Made by a program: the position numbers and the translations under genes. A stretch of DNA of 41,993 nt, from positions 1 through 41,993 of the forward strand of contig NZ_MUHR01000017.1 in NCBI RefSeq assembly GCF_002105285.1, in the 5' to 3' direction. The notes below the pieces were generated by a model, which made no database searches, was not told the DNA's origin, and saw only the letters and a list, made by a program, of their open reading frames with translations. Below, piece after piece: positions 34,981-41,993 of the stretch (the stretch's first letter is position 1; every line of letters starts with the position of its first letter). Origin of the DNA: Planktotalea arctica. Lineage in GTDB: Bacteria > Pseudomonadota > Alphaproteobacteria > Rhodobacterales > Rhodobacteraceae.

Positions 34981-35110
34981 CGTTTTCTCCTCCAAGAAAT
35001 TAGTAGACTTTTACGTCTGCTCCCCGCTCTCCCAAGGGGGAATCACCATTCGGAATCCCGATGTGATCTCTTCAACCTTGCCGTGAGCGTCCCACCACAA
35101 CCTCCAAAAT

Positions 35111-35150
35111 AATATCCATTCTGAGGACTAATAAGTCCATTTTGGATATT
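35111..35150. promoter_or_regulatory. Nested inverted repeats, operator candidate of the divergent operons
   Basis: Outer arms AATATCCA (35111-35118) and TGGATATT (35143-35150) enclose inner arms GGACT (35125-35129) and AGTCC (35134-35138). Centred near 35131, the element lies 69 bases before the regulator ATG and 150 bases before the binding-protein ATG, within the only control region for both operons. The symmetric, AT-rich outer site is what a dimeric winged-helix protein might bind. It would also overlap the regulator's own promoter. Confidence 0.55.
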
Positions 35151-35199
35151 TTTGCGATACATTTCGAAGCCATTCCCACACCACAATGAGGCGTAGCTC

Positions 35200-37032
35200 A
35201 TGACGATTCCAAAATCACCCGAAACGGACAAATCACGTGGCCGGGGCCAATCGCGCCATCGCCACACTATCAAGAAGGTAGCGACAGAAGGTATGAATGT
35301 CATGAGGGCGGATAATTTCAATCAGCTCATGCCGCCTCAGGCAAAAGCTGATATGTTGAGCGTTCTGTCCTTCATGCAAGGCCTTGGCGATGAGTTAGAG
35401 AATTCGTCCGAATTGTTTGCGTCCACGCCGAACCTACGCATTACAATGCATCTGATACGAGGGCATCTTGAGGGGCGACTCTCGACGATGACATCCCTGA
35501 TCGGAGCCAGCCGTGCGCCCTACGCAACGGCCAATCGCCGCATAAAAGATATGCAAGAAGCAGGGTTAATTGATCAGCGACCGCGTACTGCAACCGGAAA
35601 GAGCTTTTCATTGCATCCAAGCATTCATCTGCTGGAACAATGGACACAGTTAACGAGCCGCGTGCACCGCCTTGCAAGTGCACAATTCAGCGGCACCGCT
35701 ACAGCAGAAACATCCGACTACTATTTTGGCGGATCATACCTGAGTGCGAAATCGATTCCTCCAATGAAGGTCCTCGCCGAGCCGCTCAAGCTGACGGGGG
35801 GGCTGCGCGTACTGGTACATGGCGATCCGACCTTCATGGTGATGGACAACCTCAAACGCCAGTTTGAACAGACCATCGGCACGCAGATTCATCAACGTGC
35901 CTTTTCCATTGATCGCCTGCACGAAGAAACAGTGCGCAACGCAAGCCGTAAATCGAGCAATTACGACATCATTGCCGTTGATCTGCCTTGGGTCGGCGGC
36001 TTCGCTGAAAAGAACGTGTTGATGCCTCTTGATGAGGTCATGGATATTGCCCGTATCGATCCATCCGATTTCCACACAGCTGGCTGGCAAGCCGCCCACT
36101 GGGGCGGTCGCGCGTACGGTATCCCGGCACAAACGACTCCGGAACTCTTGTTCTACCGCAAAGATCTTTTTGCGCAGGCAGGGCTTGAACCACCCACAAC
36201 CACCCAAGAGTTACTGAACGCCGCAAAGGCGCTGCACGATCCACAACGCGGGCAATATGGCATAGCGTGGAACGCGGCGCGCGGGACGGCATTGGGTCAC
36301 ACGGTCCTGATGACATTGGCAGATTTTGGTCAGCCCATCCTTGACCTGACCCCGAATGCTGGCGGCTTTGATACCCAGCATCTTGCCAACCGTGACTATC
36401 GCTTCACGATTGATACCCCTGCGGCATTGGAAGCGGCAGAGTTTCTCAAAGATCTGCTCAACTATTCGCCCCCCGATATTCTTTCGATGTCATGGTATGA
36501 ACGCATTCGCCCCTATGCCGCGGGGCGGATTGCTATGGCTTACGGTTACACGCTGCTTGCCCCCTATTTTGAACTTGATGAGGCGTCGCCTGCCAAGGAT
36601 CAGACCGGATACCTGCCACACCCTGCGGGACCTAACGGGGCGCCTATCTCACCAGTTGGCGGCTATCTAATGGGAATACCCGCCAACCTGCCAAAAGAAC
36701 GTGTTGCAGCGGCGGTCGAGGCCTTGCTGGTCTTCACCTCACCCTCGGCACAAAAGCTGTATGTCCAGAACGGAAGTCGTACCAATCCACGCTATTCAGT
36801 GGGTTCAGACTCCAGCGTTCGCCGTCTGTCCCCGATATTCGAAGCGATCGACGGGATGTCCTGGCGCGACGAACTTCAGTTCTGGCCGAGGCCACCGATC
36901 CCCGAAATCAACAAAATCATCCAGATTTGTGGAGAAGAATTTCACGACATGCTGCGCGGTATCATCAGCCCCCAAGACGCACTGCACCGCGCTCAGCAAA
37001 GAGCGGACGCAACCCTACAACCACCAATATAA
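35200..37032 (+). CDS. Winged-helix / family-1 solute-binding-protein fusion, probable transcriptional regulator
   Basis: A 610-residue soluble protein with no signal peptide. The first 50 residues are basic and disordered. About 51-145 resembles a MarR-type winged helix: LRITMHLIRGHLEG, then LIGASRAPYATANRRIKDMQEAGLIDQRP with a helix-turn-helix and wing. From about 200 to 600 it matches the extracellular solute-binding family 1 (GLRVLVHGDPT, YDIIAVDLPWVGGFAEKNVLMPLDE, ELLFYRKDLFAQAGLEPPTT, IPANLPKERVAAAVE). Without export this domain must sense a ligand in the cytoplasm. E. coli SgrR is a precedent with a family-5 domain. Start choice between ATG 35200 and ATGs near 35293-35302 is open. Confidence 0.8.
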   Translation: MTIPKSPETDKSRGRGQSRHRHTIKKVATEGMNVMRADNFNQLMPPQAKADMLSVLSFMQGLGDELENSSELFASTPNLRITMHLIRGHLEGRLSTMTSLIGASRAPYATANRRIKDMQEAGLIDQRPRTATGKSFSLHPSIHLLEQWTQLTSRVHRLASAQFSGTATAETSDYYFGGSYLSAKSIPPMKVLAEPLKLTGGLRVLVHGDPTFMVMDNLKRQFEQTIGTQIHQRAFSIDRLHEETVRNASRKSSNYDIIAVDLPWVGGFAEKNVLMPLDEVMDIARIDPSDFHTAGWQAAHWGGRAYGIPAQTTPELLFYRKDLFAQAGLEPPTTTQELLNAAKALHDPQRGQYGIAWNAARGTALGHTVLMTLADFGQPILDLTPNAGGFDTQHLANRDYRFTIDTPAALEAAEFLKDLLNYSPPDILSMSWYERIRPYAAGRIAMAYGYTLLAPYFELDEASPAKDQTGYLPHPAGPNGAPISPVGGYLMGIPANLPKERVAAAVEALLVFTSPSAQKLYVQNGSRTNPRYSVGSDSSVRRLSPIFEAIDGMSWRDELQFWPRPPIPEINKIIQICGEEFHDMLRGIISPQDALHRAQQRADATLQPPI

Positions 37033-37056
37033 TCATGACGTCAGGAGAAGACACCC

Positions 37057-37866
37057 ATGGACCCCAACCGCCTCAAAGGTAAAAACATTCTCATCACAGG
37101 TGCCGCACGCGGCATGGGCGAGGCCAACGCACGTTCCTTTGCTGAACAAGGGGCCAATGTCTGTATCGGTGATCTATACCTCGACATGGCAAAAGCTGTC
37201 GCAGATGAGATCAATGCAGCTGGCAATGGTATGGCGATTGCCGTCAAAATGGATGTCACCAAACGTGAAGATAACGCCACCGCCGTGGCCGCGACTGTCG
37301 CAGCGTTCGGATCAATCAACGTAGGTGTGTTCAACGCTGGCCTGAACAAACCCCGGTTCTTCATGGATATCGATGAAGACAACTGGGACATGATCATGAA
37401 CGTCAACACCAAGGCGATGTGGCTGGGTATGCAGGAAACCGCGCGCCAGATGATCGAACAGGGGCCAATGGACGGTCACCCTTACAAGTTGATCAACGTC
37501 GGCTCCATCGCTTCGCGCAAGCCGCTAATTGATGTCACAGTTTATTGCACATCAAAATATGGCTGTCTGGCGCTGACACATTGTGGTGCCCTTGGTCTTG
37601 CAGAGCACAATATCACTGTAAACGGCTACGCACCGGGCGTCGTTGTGACCCCGCTTTGGGAACAGCTCGACAAGGACCTTGTTGATATCGGCTTCAAGGA
37701 AAAGGAAGGCCAGGCCTACGACGACATCGTGCGCGATGCGTTACAGATCAAGCGCGTATCTTACCCCAAGGACATCGTCGGCACCGCATCCTTCCTTGCG
37801 TCAGACGACAGCGACTACATGACCGGCCAGATGATCCACGTCGATGGCGGCTGGTGCATCCAATAA
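37057..37866 (+). CDS. Short-chain dehydrogenase/reductase, paralogue of the leftward-operon SDR
   Basis: A 269-residue classical SDR with GAARGMG (15-21), D39 for probable NAD preference, and catalytic S150, Y163 and K167 (VYCTSKYGC). It shares with the SDR at 33137-33934 the C-terminal pattern APGVV-x-T...WEQ(L/V)D(K/Q)DL and SDYMTGQ. It starts 24 bases after the regulator stop, opening the enzymatic part of the rightward operon. Polyol or sugar oxidation is likely; the substrate is unknown. Confidence 0.88.
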   Translation: MDPNRLKGKNILITGAARGMGEANARSFAEQGANVCIGDLYLDMAKAVADEINAAGNGMAIAVKMDVTKREDNATAVAATVAAFGSINVGVFNAGLNKPRFFMDIDEDNWDMIMNVNTKAMWLGMQETARQMIEQGPMDGHPYKLINVGSIASRKPLIDVTVYCTSKYGCLALTHCGALGLAEHNITVNGYAPGVVVTPLWEQLDKDLVDIGFKEKEGQAYDDIVRDALQIKRVSYPKDIVGTASFLASDDSDYMTGQMIHVDGGWCIQ

Positions 37867-37926
37867 CGGCCCACCCTTTTCAAATCGCAAATGCAGACGA
37901 GGCCTAGCGCCTCGAAGGAGCCTTCA

Positions 37927-39237
37927 ATGTCAGAACGTCCGAGCAATGCCCTTATGCCAAACCTGCTCACCCCAATGGATCTTGAGCCGAATTGGGAATG
38001 GCGCGACAAGCTGCCGGCCCATGGCCACATGTCCGTGGATTTTGAAAATCGGGTAAACCACGACCGCTTGCGTCGTTACCGTCTTGCACGGACCCGTCAG
38101 TCCCTCCAAAACTCGAACGCGGGCACGCTACTTTTGTTTGATGTGAACAATATCCGCTACGTATCGGCCACCAAGATCGGTGAATGGGAACGCGACAAGA
38201 TGTGCCGCTTCTGTCTTTTGACTGGTGATGACAGCCCATACGTTTGGGATTTTGGATCCGCGGCAGAGCACCACAAACGCCATTCCGATTGGCTGGAACC
38301 CAGCCACTGCCTTGCTGGCGTTGTCGGCATGCGCGGAACCATCCCGCCGGAATTCGGATTGATGCAGAAATATGCCAAGCAGATCGCCGGATTGATCCGC
38401 GATGCAGGCATGGGCGATATGCCCGTTGGTGTGGACTATGCTGAAACGGCGATGTTTCACGCGCTGCAACAAGAAGGTCTCAATGTGGTCGATGGCCAAC
38501 AGATCATGTTGGCAGCGCGCGAAATCAAAAATACGGATGAAATCCAGCTTTTGACCCAAGCCGCTGCTATGGTCGATGGCGTCTATCACATGATCTACGA
38601 AGAGCTGAAGCCGGGCATCCGCGAGAACGACATCGTCGCCCTATCCAACAAGATGCTCTACGAGATGGGCTCCGACGACGTCGAGGCGATCAACGCCATT
38701 TCCGGTGAGCGCTGCAACCCGCATCCGCATAACTTCACCGACCGTCTTATCCGGCCCGGCGATCAGGCGTTCTTTGATATCCTGCAATCCTACCAAGGCT
38801 ATCGCACCTGCTATTACCGCACATTCAACGTTGGCCGCGCAACACCCTCGCAAACCGACGCCTATACCAAGGCCCGCGAGTGGATTGATGCCTCCATCGC
38901 GATGATCAAACCGGGAGTGTCCACGGATAAGGTGGCCGAGGTTTGGCCAACAGCCCAAGAGCTTGGCTTTGCGAATGAAGATCAAGCCTTTGGTCTTCAA
39001 TTCGGTCACGGGCTTGGGCTGGCATTGCACGAACGGCCCATCATTTCACGCGCGGTATCGATGGATCATCCGATGGAGATCAAGACCGGCATGGTCTTCG
39101 CTCTGGAAACTTACTGCCCTGCAACCGACGGCTATTCCGCTGCGCGGATCGAAGAAGAGGTCGTGGTGACGGAAACAGGGTGCGAGGTCATCAGCCTCTT
39201 CCCTGCGGAAACACTGCCGATCGCGAACCGGTACTGA
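37927..39237 (+). CDS. M24-family (aminopeptidase-P/DddP-like) protein with an altered metal site
   Basis: A 436-residue creatinase-N plus pita-bread M24 protein. AAGGAG six bases upstream fixes ATG 37927. The N-domain (about 48-195) has LLLFDVNNIRYVS; the catalytic domain has D284, H361 (FGHGLGL), E394 (FALET) and E409 in RIEEEV. In normal M24 metalloenzymes an Asp lies 11 residues after the first Asp; here that position is C295 (YRTCYYRTF). Length and N-terminal pattern recall the DMSP lyase DddP, but DddP retains its Asp ligands. The reaction is unknown; its place among SDRs suggests hydrolysis or lyase chemistry on a sugar-derived acid. Confidence 0.8.
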   Translation: MSERPSNALMPNLLTPMDLEPNWEWRDKLPAHGHMSVDFENRVNHDRLRRYRLARTRQSLQNSNAGTLLLFDVNNIRYVSATKIGEWERDKMCRFCLLTGDDSPYVWDFGSAAEHHKRHSDWLEPSHCLAGVVGMRGTIPPEFGLMQKYAKQIAGLIRDAGMGDMPVGVDYAETAMFHALQQEGLNVVDGQQIMLAAREIKNTDEIQLLTQAAAMVDGVYHMIYEELKPGIRENDIVALSNKMLYEMGSDDVEAINAISGERCNPHPHNFTDRLIRPGDQAFFDILQSYQGYRTCYYRTFNVGRATPSQTDAYTKAREWIDASIAMIKPGVSTDKVAEVWPTAQELGFANEDQAFGLQFGHGLGLALHERPIISRAVSMDHPMEIKTGMVFALETYCPATDGYSAARIEEEVVVTETGCEVISLFPAETLPIANRY

Positions 39238-39238
39238 T

Positions 39239-40003
39239 ATGGGCAACCCATTTGACCTGACCGGTCGAAAAGCATTGGTCACTGGCGGAGCAACCGGCAT
39301 CGGCGAGGGCATTGCCCTCGGCCTTGCGGCCGCCGGGGCCGATGTAGCACTGACCTATCGCAGCCATCAACCCGACGACACTATGGCAAAGATCAAGGCG
39401 TTGGGTGTCAAAGGTGCCACCATGAAAGCCAACTTCTCCGGCATGGATGAAGCCGCGGCCGAGGATGTGGTACGCTTTGCCGATGACGAATTGGGCGGGC
39501 TTGATATTCTGGTCAATAACGCCGGGATCATCCACCGCGAAGACAGCACTGACATGCTGCTTGAGGATTGGCGGCACGTGCTGTCGGTGAACCTTGATTC
39601 TGTATGGCTGCTGTCTCAGGCGGCGGGCAAGCGCATGGTGGCCCAAGGCTCGGGCAAGATCATCATCGTTTCCTCTGTATTGGCATCGCAAGGCGGTCTG
39701 CGTGTTCCAGCATATGTTTCCAGCAAACACGCTGTAGTCGGTCTAACAAAGGCACTTTGCAATGAGTGGGCACCGCACGGTGTCAACGTCAATAGCATCG
39801 CACCTGGCTACACCGCCACAGACAACACGCAAGCGCTGCGCGACGATCCGGACCGCTCAAAAGCGCTGCTCGAACGCATTCCAGCGGGCCGTTTTGCCGA
39901 CCCTTCAGAAATCGCAGGTGCTGCGGTTTTTCTGGCGTCTGACGCCGCCAATTATTGCCACGGAAGCGTGGTCACAGTCGATGGTGGCTGGCTCGCCCGC
40001 TAG
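39239..40003 (+). CDS. Short-chain dehydrogenase, KduD/gluconate-5-dehydrogenase-like
   Basis: A 254-residue classical SDR. GGATGIG (16-22), NNAG (93-96), S145/S146, Y159 and K163 (AYVSSKHAV) are all present. The overall pattern (FDLTGRKALVTGGATGIGEGIA; KIIIVSSVLASQGGLRVPAY; SIAPGYTATDNTQALRDDP) matches 2-deoxy-D-gluconate 3-dehydrogenase or KduD types, which oxidise sugar acids. It starts one base after the M24 stop, so translation is coupled. Confidence 0.88.
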   Translation: MGNPFDLTGRKALVTGGATGIGEGIALGLAAAGADVALTYRSHQPDDTMAKIKALGVKGATMKANFSGMDEAAAEDVVRFADDELGGLDILVNNAGIIHREDSTDMLLEDWRHVLSVNLDSVWLLSQAAGKRMVAQGSGKIIIVSSVLASQGGLRVPAYVSSKHAVVGLTKALCNEWAPHGVNVNSIAPGYTATDNTQALRDDPDRSKALLERIPAGRFADPSEIAGAAVFLASDAANYCHGSVVTVDGGWLAR

Positions 40004-40013
40004 GAGAGAGACT

Positions 40014-40757
40014 ATGGAACAATCACTTAAAGGGAAAATCGCTCTGATCACTGCAGCCGGAGCAGGAATCGGACGCGCCAGCGCTGAAGCGCTTGCCGCG
40101 CGCGGCGCACAGGTCGTCGCGACGGATCTGAACGGCGATCTGGTTACCGATCTGGCAGATACCTGCCCTCACATCACAGGCCACGCGCTGGACGTGCTGG
40201 ACGCTGAGGCGATTCACACACTTGTCGCTTCTGTCGGACCTGTCGACATACTGCTCAATTGTGCGGGCTGGGTACATGATGGCACGATCCTTGATTGCGA
40301 TGACGACGTCTGGGATCGTGCCTTTGATCTGAATGCAAAGGCGATGTATCGCATCACACGTGCGGTGTTGCCCGGGATGCTCGCCAAAACGTGCGGGTCG
40401 ATCATCAACATCGCCTCTATCGTCTCTAGTGAGAAAGGCGCACCGCGCCGCTTCGCCTATGGTGCGTCAAAGGCGGCAATTATTGGCATGACCAAGTCCA
40501 TCGCTGCTGACTTCGTCAAGGACGGTATTCGCTGTAACGCAATCTGTCCTGGCACCGTGCAAAGCCCGTCTTTGAACGACCGCCTAAACGCGACCGGTGA
40601 TTTCAACAAAGCCCTAGCTGCTTTCAAAGAACGCCAACCTATGGGGCGGCTTGGCCAACCCGAGGAAATCGCCGAAATGGTATGCTATTTGGCAGGTGAC
40701 ATGTCTGCCTTTACCACAGGGCAGGCTTTTGCCATCGATGGTGGATGGTCAATTTGA
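40014..40757 (+). CDS. Short-chain dehydrogenase, 2-keto-3-deoxy-L-fuconate dehydrogenase-like (DHRS6 group)
   Basis: A 247-residue SDR. ATG 40014 follows AGGAGAG; the frame upstream overlaps the previous gene and is rejected. The nucleotide loop is atypical (AAGAGIG) and catalytic residues are S135, Y149 and K153. The arginine-rich run before the tyrosine (KGAPRRFAYGASKAA) and RCNAICPGTVQSPSL are marks of the DHRS6/BDH2 group, which includes the enzyme oxidising 2-keto-3-deoxy-L-fuconate to the 2,4-diketo acid. That product is what the FAH hydrolase would cleave. Substrate stereochemistry is inferred. Confidence 0.85.
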   Translation: MEQSLKGKIALITAAGAGIGRASAEALAARGAQVVATDLNGDLVTDLADTCPHITGHALDVLDAEAIHTLVASVGPVDILLNCAGWVHDGTILDCDDDVWDRAFDLNAKAMYRITRAVLPGMLAKTCGSIINIASIVSSEKGAPRRFAYGASKAAIIGMTKSIAADFVKDGIRCNAICPGTVQSPSLNDRLNATGDFNKALAAFKERQPMGRLGQPEEIAEMVCYLAGDMSAFTTGQAFAIDGGWSI

Positions 40758-41941
40758 TGGGACTGGACCGTGCAGCTTCAATCGATGATCTGCGGCTACG
40801 CGCCAAAAATCGCATCCCGCGCTTTGCGTTTGATCTGGTGGATGGCGGAGCCGAAAGCGAGCGCAATATGCGGCGCAACACAGAAGCGTTCGAGGAAGTT
40901 GAACTTACGCCGCGCTATATGGTCGATGTATCCAACATCGACATAAGCGCGACCGTGTTCGGGCAAACCTTCGACGCTCCCCTTGGCATGGCACCGATCG
41001 GTATGCTTAACGCATTCTGGCCGGGTGCCGACCTGACGCTCGCGCAGCTATGTAAGGCGAAAAACATTCCTTATACCGCCAGTTCTGCCTCTTCGACCAC
41101 GCTGGAGGAACTTGCCGAAGCTGCCGATGGCAACGGTTGGTTCCAGCTGTACGTGTCTCGTGATCCAACTGTGACCGAAGGCTTGATCGCACGAGCAGAA
41201 GCGGCTGGCTACACAACATTGATGGTCACCGCGGATGTCCCAGCCGCAGGTAAGCGTGACCGCGACATCCGTAACCAGCTTGCTGTGCCCTTCCGGTTTA
41301 CGCCCGAAGTGATCTTGCAGTGTGCAATGAACCCGCGTTGGGCCCTGACCAGCCTGAAACATGGAAAGCCAAACGTGGCGAACTATGCCGACCTTTTGCA
41401 AAGCGCGACGTCCTACGCGGATGTGCAAAAAACCTTGATTACACCGGGGTTCACCTGGGAAGACCTCAAACGCCTGCGTACGCGCTGGAAAGGCCGGCTT
41501 CTGGTCAAGGGAATCCTGCATGCCCAAGACGCCCTATCCTGCACAGAATTGGGCTGCGATGGGATAATCGTGTCTAACCATGGCGGCCGTCAGGTGGCCT
41601 TTGGCCCTCCAACGATCGAAGCATTGCCCTCCATTGCCGAGGCTGTCGCAGGCCGCATGACCATTATCCTCGACAGTGGCATCCGGCGCGGCGCAGATAT
41701 CTTGCGCGCAAAGGCCCTTGGGGCCGACTTCGCGCTCGCAGGTCGTGCGTTCGCCTATGGTGTTGGTGCAGGTGGTAACGCAGGCGCGCAACACGCGTTT
41801 GAAATATTACAGTTGGAGCTGATCCGCGCTTTGGGGCAACTTGGCATCCCGTCTTATGAGACTATCGGTGCGTCTGAACTCAGCACATTCAAAGCAACGA
41901 CGTCTTCGGATCAATCGTCTATTCAGCTTGATTACCCCTGA
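40757..41941 (+). CDS. FMN-dependent alpha-hydroxy-acid oxidase/dehydrogenase, LldD-like but altered
   Basis: A 394-residue FMN TIM-barrel enzyme. The catalytic H275 and R278 (SNHGGRQ), K251, Y132 (QLYVS) and T158-x-D160 are present. The N-terminal substrate-binding Tyr of lactate and glycolate oxidases is L27 (FDLVDGG), and the segment after HGGRQ reads VAFGPP instead of the usual LDG-type sequence, so the substrate may not be L-lactate. The start overlaps the SDR stop (TGATG); ATG 40745 is an alternative adding four residues. It closes the visible rightward operon. Confidence 0.85.
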   Translation: MGLDRAASIDDLRLRAKNRIPRFAFDLVDGGAESERNMRRNTEAFEEVELTPRYMVDVSNIDISATVFGQTFDAPLGMAPIGMLNAFWPGADLTLAQLCKAKNIPYTASSASSTTLEELAEAADGNGWFQLYVSRDPTVTEGLIARAEAAGYTTLMVTADVPAAGKRDRDIRNQLAVPFRFTPEVILQCAMNPRWALTSLKHGKPNVANYADLLQSATSYADVQKTLITPGFTWEDLKRLRTRWKGRLLVKGILHAQDALSCTELGCDGIIVSNHGGRQVAFGPPTIEALPSIAEAVAGRMTIILDSGIRRGADILRAKALGADFALAGRAFAYGVGAGGNAGAQHAFEILQLELIRALGQLGIPSYETIGASELSTFKATTSSDQSSIQLDYP

Positions 41942-41993
41942 ATTCAAAATCCAATTTTGGTTTTAGGCGGGCCTTGCGGGTTTCACTAATTCC
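41942..41993. other. Non-coding tail at the window edge
   Basis: The last 52 bases contain no gene start that I can support and no clear hairpin. CCAATTTTGG at 41950-41959 is a perfect palindrome but short. Whether the operon continues cannot be seen. Confidence 0.3.

Noticed and set aside
37927-39237. Calling the M24 protein DddP or ectoine hydrolase DoeA
   Set aside because: DddP keeps the Asp ligand that is Cys here, and the N-terminus is unlike DoeA; neither DMSP nor ectoine genes accompany it.
39762-40013. N-terminal extension of the KDF-dehydrogenase-like SDR
   Set aside because: It lies inside the previous SDR in another frame; AGGAGAG and the family N-terminus support ATG 40014.
1-41993. 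CRISPR array, prophage or intact insertion sequence
   Set aside because: No regularly spaced repeats, transposase, integrase or phage structural gene was found on either strand.

Overview
The window looks like a chromosomal segment of a marine Rhodobacteraceae (Roseobacter-group, Alphaproteobacteria). The basis is protein style and gene neighbours rather than a 16S gene: MsrPQ, a DUF1467 gene fused by TAATG to methylmalonyl-CoA epimerase, a DUF6455 protein, DinB with an N-terminal zinc ribbon, a zinc-free-type L36 next to tRNA-Val, and a DmdB-like acyl-CoA ligase. Left of about 27.8 kb the DNA is dense with GCGC-rich housekeeping genes.

Layout. 0-6.8 kb: paired DnaA-box sequences, msrQ-msrP (periplasmic methionine sulfoxide repair), a GNAT acetyltransferase, a stand-alone response regulator, epimerase plus DUF1467, EI24-like membrane protein, nitroreductase, and an HDAC-family deacetylase. 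6.9-13.0 kb: M48 lipoprotein protease, YigZ/IMPACT-like protein, DUF6455, acyl-CoA ligase, a decayed phosphatase-like gene, a TbpB-like lipoprotein and rimO. 13.2-19.3 kb: a repeat-containing AsmA protein, a membrane-anchored FMN glutamate-synthase-family protein, and three small exported proteins (DUF302, FAS1, EF-hand). 19.3-27.4 kb: HAD phosphatase, clpB, pyrF, NfeD/SPFH membrane pair, dinB and N-formylglutamate amidohydrolase. 27.5-27.8 kb: tRNA-Val(GAC) and rpmJ with a strong terminator.

27.8-28.6 kb is a gene-poor scar holding a truncated Lrp/AsnC regulator, a truncated enoyl-CoA hydratase and an orphan C-terminal tail. To its right, 28.6-41.9 kb is one catabolic locus with visibly different base composition. 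Two divergent operons share a 219 bp control region. The leftward one encodes a sugar-binding protein, an SDR, two CUT2 permeases, a double ATPase and an FAH-family hydrolase. The rightward one encodes a cytoplasmic winged-helix/solute-binding-protein fusion (probable regulator), an SDR, an unusual M24-family (DddP/aminopeptidase-P-like) enzyme, a KduD-like SDR, a 2-keto-3-deoxy-L-fuconate-dehydrogenase-like SDR and an FMN alpha-hydroxy-acid oxidase.

Read together, the right-hand locus imports a sugar or sugar acid, oxidises it with several SDRs, cleaves a diketo-deoxy acid by the FAH hydrolase to pyruvate plus a hydroxy acid, and oxidises an alpha-hydroxy acid with the flavoenzyme. The substrate is not determinable here. 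The fusion regulator, its nested palindromic operator candidate, and the M24 enzyme with a Cys in place of a metal-ligand Asp are the best candidates for something not yet described.
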